NCBI GenBank assembly: GCA_963556195.1
Contig: CAUVYP010000244.1
Span: 1,984,001-2,048,000 of the forward strand
Length of the DNA stretch: 64,000 bases
DNA from: Sepiola atlantica
Taxonomy: Eukaryota; Mollusca; Cephalopoda; Sepiida; Sepiolidae
Reading direction: 5' to 3'
In this document: piece by piece, positions 13,873-27,448 of the stretch
Position numbering within the stretch: the stretch's first letter is position 1
Layout of the letters: the number at the start of each line of letters is the position of its first letter
The notes under the pieces: model-generated
Told to the model about the DNA's origin: nothing
The model's database searches: none
What the model saw: the letters and a program-made list of their open reading frames with translations, nothing else
Position numbers and translations under genes: made by a program

Positions 13873-16345
13873 GCGCGTTTTAAAGTTGATATCGCTTTTG
13901 TTTATAACTTCCACATTTATTCGAATTGTGCAACGCAACGTTGCAGACAGTCGCGGAGACACATTTTCTACTGAAGTACCAAGTTTCAGAAGTGCAGCTC
14001 TTGTACTGCCGGAGATATGTCGATACAAACTGAATACGCAAAACATCAACAAAATTTAGCGCGTTTTAAAGTTGATATCGCTTTTGTTTATAACTTCCAC
14101 ATTTATTCGAATTGTGCAACGAAACTTTGCAGACAGTCTCGAATAGGCCTTTCCTACTGAGGTACCAAGTTTCAGAAGTGCAGCTCTTGTACTGCCGGAG
14201 ATATGTCGATACAAACTGAATACGCAAAACATCAACAAAATTTAGCGCGTTTTAAAGTTGATATCGCTTTTGTTTATAACTTCCACATTTATTCGAATTG
14301 TGCAACGAAACTTTGCAGACAGTCTCGAATAGGCCTTTTCTACTAAAGTACCAAGTTTCAGAAGTGCAGCTCTTGTACTGCCGGAGATATGTCGATACAA
14401 ACTGAATACGCAAAACATCAACAAAATTTAGCGCGTTTTAAAGTTGATATCGCTTTTGTTTATAACTTCCACATTTATTCGAATTGTGCAACGAAACTTT
14501 GCAGACAGTCTCGAATAACCCTTTTCTACTGAAGTACCAAGTTTCAGAAGTGCAGCTCTTGTACTGCCGGAGATATGTCGATACAAACTGAATACGAAAA
14601 CATCAACAAAATTTAGCGCGTTTTAAAGTTGATATCGCTTTTGTTTATAACTTCCACATTTATTCGAATTGTGCCACGAAACTTTGCAGACAGTCGCGGA
14701 GACACATTTTCTACTGAAGTACCAAGTTCAGAAGTGCAGCTCTTGTACTGCCGGAGATATGTCGATACAAACTGAATACGCAAAACATCAACAAAATTTA
14801 GCGCGTTTTAAAGTTGATATCGCTTTTGTTTATAACTTCCACATTTATTCGAATTGTGCAACGAAACTTTGCAGACAGTCTCGAATAGGCCTTTTCTACT
14901 GAAGTAACAAGTTTCAGAAGTGCAGCTCTTGTACTGCCGGAGATATGTCGATACAAACTGAATACGCAAAACATCAACAAAATTTAGCGCGTTTTAAAGT
15001 TGATATCGCTTTTGTTTATAACTTCAACATTTATTCGAATTGTGCAACGAAACTTTGCAGACAGTCTCGAATAGGCCTTTTCTACTAAAGTACCAAGTTT
15101 CAGAAGTGCAGCTCTTGTACTGCCGGAGATATGTCGATACAAACTGAATACGAAAAACATCAACAAGATTTAGCGCGTTTTAAAGTTGATATCGCTTTTG
15201 TTTATAACTTCCACATTTATTCGAATTGTGCAACGAAACTTTGCAGACAGTCTCGAATAGGCCTTTTCTACTGAAGTAACAAGTTTCAGAAGTGCAGCTC
15301 TTGTACTGCCGGAGATATGTCGATACAAACTGAATACGCAAAACATCAACAAAATTTAGCGCGTTTTAAAGTTGATATCGCTTTTGTTTATAACTTCCAC
15401 ATTTATTCGAATTGTGCCACGAAACTTTGCAGACAGTCGCGGAGACAACTTTTCTACTGGAGTACCAAGTTTCAGAAGTGCAGCTGTTGTACTGCCGGAG
15501 ATATGTCGATACAAACTGAATACGCAAAACATCAACAAAATTTAGCGCGTTTTAAAGTTGATATCGCTTTTGTTTATAACTTCCACATTTATTCGAATTG
15601 TGCCACGAAACTTTGCAGACAGTCGCGGAGACACATTGTCTACTGAAGTACCAAGTATCAGAAGTGCATCTCTTGTACTGCCGGAGATATGTCGATACAA
15701 ACTGAATACGCAAAAATTCAACAAAATTTAGCGCGTTTTAAAGTTGATATCGCTTTTGTGTATAACTTCCACATTTATTCGAATTGTGCAACGAAACTTT
15801 GCAGACAGTCTCGAATAGGCCTTTTCTACTGGAGTACCAAGTTTCAGAAGTGCAGCACTTTGTACTGCCGGAGATATGTCGATACAAACTGAATACGCAA
15901 AACATCAACAAAATTAAGCGCGTTTTAATGTTGATATCGCTTTTGTTTATAACTTCCACATTTATTCGAATTGTGCCACGAAACTTTGCAGACAGTCTCA
16001 AATAGGCCTTTTCTACTGAAGTACCAAGTTTCAGAAGTGCAGCTTTTGTACTGCCGGAGATATGTCGATACAAACTGAATACGCAAAACATCAACAAAAT
16101 TTAGCGCGTTTTAAAGTTGATATCGCTTTTGTTTATAACTTCCACATTTATTCGAATTGTGCAACGAAACTTTGCAGACAGTCCTGAATAGGCCTCATCT
16201 ACTGAAGTACCAAGTTTCAGAAGTGCAGCTCTTTTACTGCCGGAGATATGTCGATACAAACTGAATACGCAAAACATCAAAAAGATTTAGCGCGTTTTAA
16301 AGTTGATATCGCTTTTGTTTATAACTTCCACATTTATTCGAATTG

Positions 16346-16362
16346 TGCAACGAAACGTTGCA
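16346..16362. other. Perfect dyad in a monomer variant (7-bp arms, 3-bp spacer)
   Basis: TGCAACG-AAA-CGTTGCA is a perfect inverted repeat. In the consensus monomer the same place reads TGCAACGAAACTTTGCA, with only 5-bp arms. The T-to-G change that completes the dyad creates AACGTT and occurs on G-class monomers at 16354, 21189, 22863, 23793, 25467, 27327, 29001, 29745, 31419, 58567 and 63961. In two others (13937, 18772) a further A-to-C change gives the uninterrupted palindrome GCAACGTTGC. Function is unknown; a protein-binding site or simple hitch-hiking with HOR amplification are both possible. Confidence 0.7.
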
Positions 16363-17591
16363 GACAGTCGCGGAGACACATTTTCTACTGAAGTACCAAG
16401 TTTCAGAAGTGCAGCTCTTGTACTGCCGGAGATATGTCGATACAAACTGAATACGCAAAACATCAACAAAATTTAGCGCGTTTTAAAGTTGATATCGCTT
16501 TTGTTTATAACTTCCACATTTATTCGAATTGTGCAACGAAACTTTGCAGACAGTCTCGAATAGGCCTTTTCTACTGAAGTAACAAGTTTCAGAAGTGCAG
16601 CTCTTGTACTGCCGGAGATATGTCGATACAAACTGAATACGCAAAACATCAACAAAATTTAGCGCGTTTTAAAGTTGATATCGCTTTTGTTTATAACTTC
16701 CACATTCATTCGAATTGTGCAACGAAACTTTGCAGACAGTCTCGAATAGGCCTTTTCTACTGAAGTACCAAGTTTCAGAAGTGCAGCTCTTGTACTGCCG
16801 GAGATATGTCGATACAAACTGAATACGCAAAACATCAACAAAATTTAGCGCGTTTTAAAGTTGATATCGCTTTTGTTTATAACTTCCACATTTATTCGAA
16901 TTGTGCAACGAAACTTTGCAGACAGTCTCGAATAGGCCTTTTCTACTAAAGTACCAAGTTTCAGAAGTGCAGCTCTTGTACTGCCGGAGATATGTCGATA
17001 CAAACTGAATACGCAAAACATCAACAAAATTTAGCGCGTTTTAAAGTTGATATCGCTTTTGTTTATAACTTCCACATTTATTCGAATTGTGCAACGAAAC
17101 TTTGCAGACAGTCTCGAATAGGCCTTTTCTACTGAAGTAACAAGTTTCAGAAGTGCAGCTCTTGTACTGCCGGAGATATGTCGATACAAACTGAATACGC
17201 AAAACATCAACAAAATTTAGCGCGTTTTAAAGTTGATATCGCTTTTGTTTATAACTTCCACATTTATTCGAATTGTGCCACGAAACTTTGCAGACAGTCG
17301 CGGAGACAACTTTTCTACTGGAGTACCAAGTTTCAGAAGTGCAGCTGTTGTACTGCCAGAGATATGTCGATACAAACTGAATACGCAAAACATCAACAAA
17401 ATTTAGCGCGTTTTAAAGTTGATATCGCTTTTGTTTATAACTTCCACATTTATTCGAATTGTGCCACGAAACTTTGCAGACAGTCGCGGAGACACATTGT
17501 CTACTGAAGTACCAAGTATCAGAAGTGCATCTCTTGTACTGCCGGAGATATGTCGATACAAACTGAATACGCAAAAATTCAACAAAATTTA

Positions 17592-20500
17592 GCGCGTTTT
17601 AAAGTTGATATCGCTTTTGTGTATAACTTCCACATTTATTCGAATTGTGCAACGAAACTTTGCAGACAGTCTCGAATAGGCCTTTTCTACTAAAGTACCA
17701 AGTTTCAGAAGTGCAGCTCTTTTACTGCCGGAGATATGTCGATACAAACTGAATACGCAAAACATCAACAAAATTTAGCGCGTTTTAAAGTTGATATCGC
17801 TTTTGTTTATAACTTCCACATTTATTCGAATTGTGCCACGAAACTTTGCAGACAGTCGCGGAGACACATTTTCTACTGAAGTACCAAGTTTCAGAAGTGC
17901 AGCTGTTGTACTGCCGGAGATATGTCGATACAAACTGAATACGCAAAACATCAACAAAATTTAGCGCGTTTTAAAGTTGATATCGCTTTTGTTTATAACT
18001 TCCACATTTATTCGAATTGTGCCACGAAACTTTGCAGACAGTCGCGGAGACACATTGTCTACTGAAGTACCAAGTATCAGAAGTGCATCTCTTGTACTGC
18101 CGGAGATATGTCGATACAAACTGAATACGCAAAACATCAACAAAATTTAGCGCGTTTTAAAGTTGATATCGCTTTTGTGTATAACTTCCACATTTATTCG
18201 AATTGTGCAACGAAACTTTGCAGACAGTCTCGAATAGGCCTTTTCTACTGAAGTACCAAGTTTCAGAAGTGCAGCTCTTGTACTGCCGGAGATATGTCGA
18301 TACAAACTGAATACGCAAAACATCAACAAAATTTAGCGCGTTTTAATGTTGATATCGCTTTTGTTTATAACTTCCACATTTATTCGAATTGTGCCACGAA
18401 ACTTTGCAGACAGTCTCAAATAGGCCTTTTCTACTGGAGTACCAAGTTTCAGAAGTGCAGCTCTTGTACTGCCGGAGATATGTCGATACAAACTGAATAC
18501 GCAAAACATCAACAAAATTTAGCGCGTTTTAAAGTTGATATCGCTTTTGTTTATAACTTCCACATTTATTCGAATTGTGCAACGAAACTTTGCAGACAGT
18601 CCTGAATAGGCCTCATCTACTGAAGTACCAAGTTTCAGAAGTGCAGCTCTTGTACTGCCGGAGATATGTCGATACAAACTGAATACGCAAAACATCAACA
18701 AGATTTAGCGCGTTTTAAAGTTGATATCGCTTTTGTTTATAACTTCCACATTTATTCGAATTGTGCAACGCAACGTTGCAGACAGTCGCGGAGACACATT
18801 TTCTACTGAAGTACCAAGTTTCAGAAGTGCAGCTCTTGTACTGCCGGAGATATGTCGATACAAACTGAATACGCAAAACATCAACAAAATTTAGCGCGTT
18901 TTAAAGTTGATATCGCTTTTGTTTATAACTTCCACATTTATTCGAATTGTGCAACGAAACTTTGCAGACAGTCTCGAATAGGCCTTTCCTACTGAGGTAC
19001 CAAGTTTCAGAAGTGCAGCTCTTGTACTGCCGGAGATATGTCGATACAAACTGAATACGCAAAACATCAACAAAATTTAGCGCGTTTTAAAGTTGATATC
19101 GCTTTTGTTTATAACTTCCACATTTATTCGAATTGTGCAACGAAACTTTGCAGACAGTCTCGAATAGGCCTTTTCTACTAAAGTACCAAGTTTCAGAAGT
19201 GCAGCTCTTGTACTGCCGGAGATATGTCGATACAAACTGAATACGCAAAACATCAACAAAATTTAGCGCGTTTTAAAGTTGATATCGCTTTTGTTTATAA
19301 CTTCCACATTTATTCGAATTGTGCAACGAAACTTTGCAGACAGTCTCGAATAACCCTTTTCTACTGAAGTACCAAGTTTCAGAAGTGCAGCTCTTGTACT
19401 GCCGGAGATATGTCGATACAAACTGAATACGAAAACATCAACAAAATTTAGCGCGTTTTAAAGTTGATATCGCTTTTGTTTATAACTTCCACATTTATTC
19501 GAATTGTGCCACGAAACTTTGCAGACAGTCGCGGAGACACATTTTCTACTGAAGTACCAAGTTCAGAAGTGCAGCTCTTGTACTGCCGGAGATATGTCGA
19601 TACAAACTGAATACGCAAAACATCAACAAAATTTAGCGCGTTTTAAAGTTGATATCGCTTTTGTTTATAACTTCCACATTTATTCGAATTGTGCAACGAA
19701 ACTTTGCAGACAGTCTCGAATAGGCCTTTTCTACTGAAGTAACAAGTTTCAGAAGTGCAGCTCTTGTACTGCCGGAGATATGTCGATACAAACTGAATAC
19801 GCAAAACATCAACAAAATTTAGCGCGTTTTAAAGTTGATATCGCTTTTGTTTATAACTTCCACATTTATTCGAATTGTGCAACGAAACTTTGCAGACAGT
19901 CTCGAATAGGCCTTTTCTACTAAAGTACCAAGTTTCAGAAGTGCAGCTCTTGTACTGCCGGAGATATGTCGATACAAACTGAATACGAAAAACATCAACA
20001 AGATTTAGCGCGTTTTAAAGTTGATATCGCTTTTGTTTATAACTTCCACATTTATTCGAATTGTGCAACGAAACTTTGCAGACATTCTCGAATAGGCCTT
20101 TTCTACTGAAGTAACAAGTTTCAGAAGTGCAGCTCTTGTACTGCCGGAGATATGTCGATACAAACTGAATACGCAAAACATCAACAAAATTTAGCGCGTT
20201 TTAAAGTTGATATCGCTTTTGTTTATAACTTCCACATTTATTCGAATTGTGCCACGAAACTTTGCAGACAGTCGCGGAGACAACTTTTCTACTGGAGTAC
20301 CAAGTTTCAGAAGTGCAGCTGTTGTACTGCCGGAGATATGTCGATACAAACTGAATACGCAAAACATCAACAAAATTTAGCGCGTTTTAAAGTTGATATC
20401 GCTTTTGTTTATAACTTCCACATTTATTCGAATTGTGCCACGAAACTTTGCAGACAGTCGCGGAGACACATTGTCTACTGAAGTACCAAGTATCAGAAGT

Positions 20501-22054
20501 GCATCTCTTGTACTGCCGGAGATATGTCGATACAAACTGAATACGCAAAAATTCAACAAAATTTAGCGCGTTTTAAAGTTGATATCGCTTTTGTGTATAA
20601 CTTCCACATTTATTCGAATTGTGCAACGAAACTTTGCAGACAGTCTCGAATAGGCCTTTTCTACTGGAGTACCAAGTTTCAGAAGTGCAGCACTTTGTAC
20701 TGCCGGAGATATGTCGATACAAACTGAATACGCAAAACATCAACAAAATTAAGCGCGTTTTAATGTTGATATCGCTTTTGTTTATAACTTCCACATTTAT
20801 TCGAATTGTGCCACGAAACTTTGCAGACAGTCTCAAATAGGCCTTTTCTACTGAAGTACCAAGTTTCAGAAGTGCAGCTTTTGTACTGCCGGAGATATGT
20901 CGATACAAACTGAATACGCAAAACATCAACAAAATTTAGCGCGTTTTAAAGTTGATATCGCTTTTGTTTATAACTTCCACATTTATTCGAATTGTGCAAC
21001 GAAACTTTGCAGACAGTCCTGAATAGGCCTCATCTACTGAAGTACCAAGTTTCAGAAGTGCAGCTCTTTTACTGCCGGAGATATGTCGATACAAACTGAA
21101 TACGCAAAACATCAAAAAGATTTAGCGCGTTTTAAAGTTGATATCGCTTTTGTTTATAACTTCCACATTTATTCGAATTGTGCAACGAAACGTTGCAGAC
21201 AGTCGCGGAGACACATTTTCTACTGAAGTACCAAGTTTCAGAAGTGCAGCTCTTGTACTGCCGGAGATATGTCGATACAAACTGAATACGCAAAACATCA
21301 ACAAAATTTAGCGCGTTTTAAAGTTGATATCGCTTTTGTTTATAACTTCCACATTTATTCGAATTGTGCAACGAAACTTTGCAAACAGTCTCGAATAGGC
21401 CTTTTCTACTGAAGTAACAAGTTTCAGAAGTGCAGCTCTTGTACTGCCGGAGATATGTCGATACAAACTGAATACGCAAAACATCAACAAAATTTAGCGC
21501 GTTTTAAAGTTGATATCGCTTTTGTTTATAACTTCCACATTCATTCGAATTGTGCAACGAAACTTTGCAGACAGTCTCGAATAGGCCTTTTCTACTGAAG
21601 TACCAAGTTTCAGAAGTGCAGCTCTTGTACTGCCGGAGATATGTCGATACAAACTGAATACGCAAAACATCAACAAAATTTAGCGCGTTTTAAAGTTGAT
21701 ATCGCTTTTGTTTATAACTTCCACATTTATTCGAATTGTGCAACGAAACTTTGCAGACAGTCTCGAATAGGCCTTTTCTACTAAAGTACCAAGTTTCAGA
21801 AGTGCAGCTCTTGTACTGCCGGAGATATGTCGATACAAACTGAATACGCAAAACATCAACAAAATTTAGCGCGTTTTAAAGTTGATATCGCTTTTGTTTA
21901 TAACTTCCACATTTATTCGAATTGTGCAACGAAACTTTGCAGACAGTCTCGAATAGGCCTTTTCTACTGAAGTAACAAGTTTCAGAAGTGCAGCTCTTGT
22001 ACTGCCGGAGATATGTCGATACAAACTGAATACGCAAAACATCAACAAAATTTA
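17592..22054. repeat. 26-monomer higher-order repeat, copy D2 (matched for ~24 monomers)
   Basis: This is the tandem copy of D1. Every indel and marker of D1 recurs: AATAACCC near 19351, deletions at 19430 and 19560, GACAACTTTTC near 20279, insertion at 20691-20697, T-class at 18601 and 21018. Differences I noticed are few: GTTCAACG in D1 near 13369 versus GTGCAACG here, TTCTGCTG in D1 near 13037, GACATTCTCG near 20082, and GCAAACAG near 21382. After about 22054 the match continues one monomer out of register (offset 4649), so the GACAACTTTTC monomer was lost at the junction. Confidence 0.88.
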
Positions 22055-25000
22055 GCGCGTTTTAAAGTTGATATCGCTTTTGTTTATAACTTCCACATTT
22101 ATTCGAATTGTGCCACGAAACTTTGCAGACAGTCGCGGAGACACATTGTCTACTGAAGTACCAAGTATCAGAAGTGCATCTCTTGTACTGCCGGAGATAT
22201 GTCGATACAAACTGAATACGCAAAAATTCAACAAAATTTAGCGCGTTTTAAAGTTGATATCGCTTTTGTGTATAACTTCCACATTTATTCGAATTGTGCA
22301 ACGAAACTTTGCAGACAGTCTCGAATAGGCCTTTTCTACTGAAGTACCAAGTTTCAGAAGTGCAGCTCTTGTACTGCCGGAGATATGTCGATACAAACTG
22401 AATACGCAAAACATCAACAAAATTTAGCGCGTTTTAATGTTGATATCGCTTTTGTTTATAACTTCCACATTTATTCGAATTGTGCCACGAAACTTTGCAG
22501 ACAGTCTCAAATAGGCCTTTTCTACTAAAGTACCAAGTTTCAGAAGTGCAGCTCTTGTACTGCCGGAGATATGTCGATACAAACTGAATACGCAAAACAT
22601 CAACAAAATTTAGCGCGTTTTAAAGTTGATATCGCTTTTGTTTATAACTTCCACATTTATTCGAATTGTGCAACGAAACTTTGCAGACAGTCCTGAATAG
22701 GCCTCATCTACTGAAGTACCAAGTTTCAGAAGTGCAGCTCTTTTACTGCCGGAGATATGTCGATACAAACTGAATACGCAAAACATCAACAAGATTTAGC
22801 GCGTTTTAAAGTTGATATCGCTTTTGTTTATAACTTCCACATTTATTCGAATTGTGCAACGAAACGTTGCAGACAGTCGCGGAGACACATTTTCTACTGA
22901 AGTACCAAGTTTCAGAAGTGCAGCTCTTGTACTGCCGGAGATATGTCGATACAAACTGAATACGCAAAACATCAACAAAATTTAGCGCGTTTTAAAGTTG
23001 ATATCGCTTTTGTTTATAACTTCCACATTTATTCGAATTGTGCAACGAAACTTTGCAGACAGTCTCGAATAGGCCTTTTCTACTGAAGTAACAAGTTTCA
23101 GAAGTGCAGCTCTTGTACTGCCGGAGATATGTCGATACAAACTGAATACGCAAAACATCAACAAAATTTAGCGCGTTTTAAAGTTGATATCGCTTTTGTT
23201 TATAACTTCCACATTTATTCGAATTGTGCAACGAAACTTTGCAGACAGTCTCGAATAGGCCTTTTCTACTGAAGTACCAAGTTTCAGAAGTGCAGCTCTT
23301 GTACTGCCGGAGATATGTCGATACAAACTGAATACGCAAAACATCAACAAAATTTAGCGCGTTTTAAAGTTGATATCGCTTTTGTTTATAACTTCCACAT
23401 TTATTCGAATTGTGCCACGAAACTTTGCAGACAGTCGCGGAGACACATTTTCTACTGAAGTACCAAGTTTCAGAAGTGCAGCTCTTGTACTGCCGGAGAT
23501 ATGTCGATACAAACTGAATACGCAAAACATCAACAAAATTTAGCGCGTTTTAAAGTTGATATCGCTTTTGTTTATAACTTCCACATTTATTCGAATTGTG
23601 CAACGAAACTTTGCAGACAGTCTCGAATAGGCCTTTTCTACTGAAGTACCAAGTTTAAGAAGTGCAGCTCTTGTACTGCCGGAGATATGTCGATACAAAC
23701 TAAATACGAAAAACATCAACAAGATTTAGCGCGTTTTAAAGTTGATATCGCTTTTGTTTATAACTTCCACATTTATTCGAATTGTGCAACGAAACGTTGC
23801 AGACAGTCGCGGAGACACATTTTCTACTGAAGTACCAAGTTTCAGAAGTGCAGCTCTTGTACTGCCGGAGATATGTCGATACAAACTGAATACGCAAAAC
23901 ATCAACAAAATTTAGCGCGTTTTAAAGTTGATATCGCTTTTGTTTATAACTTCCACATTTATTCGAATTGTGCAACGAAACTTTGCAGACAGTCTCGAAT
24001 AGGCCTTTTCTACTGAGGTACCAAGTTTCAGAAGTGCAGCTCTTGTACTGCCGCAGATATGTCGATACAAACTGAATACGCAAAACATCAACAAAATTTA
24101 GCGCGTTTTAAAGTTGATATCGCTTTTGTTTATAACTTCCACATTTATTCGAATTGTGCAACGAAACTTTGCAGACAGTCTCGAATAGGCCTTTTCTACT
24201 AAAGTACCAAGTTTCAGAAGTGCAGCTCTTGTACTGCCGGAGATATGTCGATACAAACTAAATACGCAAAACATCAACAAAATTTAGCGCGTTTTAAAGT
24301 TGATATCGCTTTTGTTTATAACTTCCACATTTATTCGAATTGTGCCACGAAACTTTGCAGACAGTCGCGGAGACAACTTTTCTACTGGAGTACCAAGTTT
24401 AAGAAGTGCAGCTGTTGTACTGCCGGAGATATGTCGATACAAACTGAATACGCAAAACATCAACAAAATTTAGCGCGTTTTAAAGTTGATATCGCTTTTG
24501 TTTATAACTTCCACATTTATTCGAATTGTGCCACGAAACTTTGCAGACCGTCGCGGAGACACATTGTCTACTGAAGTAGCAAGTATCAGAAGTGCATCTC
24601 TTGTACTGCCGGAGATATGTCGATACAAACTGAATACGCAAAAATTCAACAAAATTTAGCGCGTTTTAAAGTTGATATCGCTTTTGTGTATAACTTCCAC
24701 ATTTATTCGAATTGTGCAACGAAACTTTGCAGACAGTCTCGAATAGGCCTTTTCTACTGAAGTACCAAGTTTCAGAAGTGCAGCTCTTGTACTGCCGGAG
24801 ATATGTCGATACAAACTGAATACGCAAAACATCAACAAAATTAAGCGCGTTTTAATGTTGATATCGCTTTTGTTTATAACTTCCACATTTATTCGAATTG
24901 TGCCACGAAACTTTGCAGACAGTCTCAAATAGGCCTTTTCTACTGAAGTACCAAGTTTCAGAAGTGCAGCTTTTGTACTGCCGGAGATATGTCGATACAA

Positions 25001-25774
25001 ACTGAATACGCAAAACATCAACAAAATTTAGCGCGTTTTAAAGTTGATATCGCTTTTGTTTATAACTTCCACATTTATTCGAATTGTGCAACGAAACTTT
25101 GCAGACAGTCCTGAATAGGCCTCATCTACGGAAGTACCAAGTTTCAGAAGTGCAGCTCTTGTACTGCCGGAGATATGTCGATACAAACTGAATACGCAAA
25201 ACATCAACAAAATTTAGCGCGTTTTAAAGTTGATATCGTTTTTGTTTATAACTTCCACATTCATTCGAATTGTGCAACGAAACTTTGCAGACAGTCTCGA
25301 ATAGGCCTTTTCTACTGAAGTACCAAGTTTCAGAAGTGCAGCTCTTGTACTGCCGGAGATATGTCGATACAAACTGAATACGCAAAACATCAACAAAATT
25401 TAGCGCGTTTTAAAGTTGATATCGCTTTTGTTTATAACTTCCACATTTATTCGAATTGTGCAACGAAACGTTGCAGACAGTCGCGGAGACACATTTTCTA
25501 CTGAAGTACCAAGTTTCAGAAGTGCAGCTCTTGTACTGCCGGAGATATGTCGATACAAACTGAATACGCAAAACATCAACAAAATTTAGCGCGTTTTAAA
25601 GTTGATATCGCTTTTGTTTATAACTTCCATATTTATTCGAATTGTGCAACGAAACTTTGCAGACAGTCTCGAATAGGCCTTTTCTATCGAAGTAACAAGT
25701 TTCAGAAGTGCAGCTCTTGTACTGCCGGAGATATGTCGATACAAACTGAATACGCAAAACATCAACAAAATTTA
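22055..25774. repeat. Shuffled D-type and E-type satellite monomers
   Basis: These are twenty monomers built from the same variants as the D repeats but in altered order. T-class boxes sit at 22692 and 25110 (13 monomers apart). CATTGTCTAC monomers lie near 22142 and 24560, also 13 monomers apart. Monomers near 24843 have ATTAAGCGCG instead of ATTTAGCGCG. A GATATCGTTTTTG variant appears near 25234. The content looks like the same 13-mer family after further rearrangement. Confidence 0.75.
22985..24286. repeat. 7-monomer module, copy 1
   Basis: The module order is S with GTAACAAG, S, G, S with TTTAAGAAG and ACTAAATACGAAAAAC, G with GAAACGTTGC, S with GAGG, then S with AAAG. The same order recurs at 30611-31912 (offset 7626 = 41 monomers), and monomers 2 to 6 recur at 29123-30052 (offset 5952 = 32 monomers). 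A private change, GCCGCAGATATG, lies near 24050. Confidence 0.8.
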
Positions 25775-27448
25775 GCGCGTTTTAAAGTTGATATCGCTTT
25801 TGTTTATAACTTCCACATTTATTCGAATTGTGCAACGAAACTTTGCAGACAGTCGCGGAGACACATTTTCTACTGAAGTACCAAGTTTCAGAAGTGCAAC
25901 TCTTGTACTGCCGGAGATATGTCGATACAAACTGAATACGCATAACATCAACAAAATTTAGCGCGTTTTAAAGTTGATATCGCTTTTGTTTATAACTTCC
26001 ACATTTATTCGAATTGTGCAACGAAACTTTGCAGACAGTCTCGAATAGGCCTTTTCTACTGAAGTAACAAGTTTCAGAAGTGCAGCTCTTGTACTGCCGG
26101 AGATATGTCGATACAAACTGAATACGCAAAACATCAACAAAATTTAGCGCGTTTTAAAGTTGATATCGTTTTTGTTTATAACTTCCACATTCATTCGAAT
26201 TGTGCAACGAAACTTTGCAGACAGTCTCGAATAGGCCTTTTCTACTGAAGTACCAAGTTTCAGAAGTGCAGCTCTTGTACTGCCGGAGATATGTCGATAC
26301 AAACTGAATACGCAAAACATCAACAAAATTTAGCGCGTTTTAAAGTTGATATCGCTTTTGTTTATAACTTCCACATTTATTCGAATTGTGCAACGAAACT
26401 TTGCAGACAGTCTCGAATAGGCCTTTTCTACTAAAGTACCAAGTTTCAGAAGTGCAGCTCTTGTACTGCCGGAGATATGTCGATACAAACTGAATACGAA
26501 AAACATCAACAAGATTTAGCGCGTTTTAAAGTTGATATCGCTTTTGTTTATAACTTCCACATTTATTCGAATTGTGCAACGAAACTTTGCAGACAGTCTC
26601 GAATAGGCCTTTTCTACTGAAGTAACAAGTTTCAGAAGTGCAGCTCTTGTACTGCCGGAGATATGTCGATACAAACTGAATACGCAAAACATCAACAAAA
26701 TTTAGCGCGTTTTAAAGTTGATATCGCTTTTGTTTATAACTTCCACATTTATTCGAATTGTGCCACGAAACTTTGCAGACAGTCGCGGAGACAACTTTTC
26801 TACTGGAGTACCAAGTTTCAGAAGTGCAGCTCTTGTACTGCCGGAGATATGTCGATACAAACTGAATACGCAAAACATCAACAAAATTTAGCGCGTTTTA
26901 AAGTTGATATCGCTTTTGTTTATAACTTCCACATTTATTCGAATTGTGCCACGAAACTTTGCAGACAGTCGCGGAGACACATTGTCTACTGAAGTACCAA
27001 GTATCAGAAGTGCATTGCTTGTACTGCCGGATATATGTCGATACAAACTGAATACGCAAAAATTCAACAAAATTTAGCGCGTTTTAAAGTTCATATCGCT
27101 TTTGTTTATAGCTTCCACATTTATTCGAATTGTGCAACGAAACTTTGCAGACAGTCCTGAATAGGCCTCATCTACTGAAGTACCAAGTTTCAGAAGTGCA
27201 GCTCTTTTACTGCCGGAGATATGTCGATACAAACTGAATACGCAAAACATCAACAAGATTTAGCGCGTTTTAAAGTTGATATCGCTTTTGTTTATAACTT
27301 CCACATTTATTCGAATTGTGCAACGAAACGTTGCAGACAGTCGCGGAGACACATTTTCTACTGAAGTACCAAGTTTCAGAAGTGCAGCTCTTGTACTGCC
27401 GGAGATATGTCGATACAAACTGAATACGCAAAACATCAACAAAATTTA
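25775..27448. repeat. 9-monomer higher-order repeat, copy E1
   Basis: A unit of 1674 bp (9 x 186) recurs in tandem at offset +1674. It begins at the G-class monomer ending in GCATAACATC (near 25940), and includes GATATCGTTTTTG near 26162, the ACTAAAG monomer with ACGAAAAACATCAACAAG near 26500, a CATTGTCTAC monomer near 26980, T-class at 27156 and the GAAACGTTGC monomer near 27325. GTTCATATCGC near 27090 is private to this copy. Confidence 0.8.

Larger units (their letters stand above)
12757..17591. repeat. 26-monomer higher-order repeat, copy D1
   Basis: A unit of 4835 bp (26 x 186 - 1) repeats at offset +4835. Markers include GCTCTTTTACTG near 12893, CATTGTCTAC/GTATCAG monomers (near 13220, 15637, 17496), the T-class box at 13766 and 16183, GCAACGCAACGTTGC at 13930-13944, AATAACCC near 14516, one-base deletions at 14591-14600 and 14724-14728, GACAACTTTTC near 15444, and the insertion in CAGCACTTTG at 15853-15861. 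Inside the unit, T-class and linked markers recur 13 monomers apart (2417 bp), so the 26-mer appears to be a diverged dimer of a 13-mer. Confidence 0.88.
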
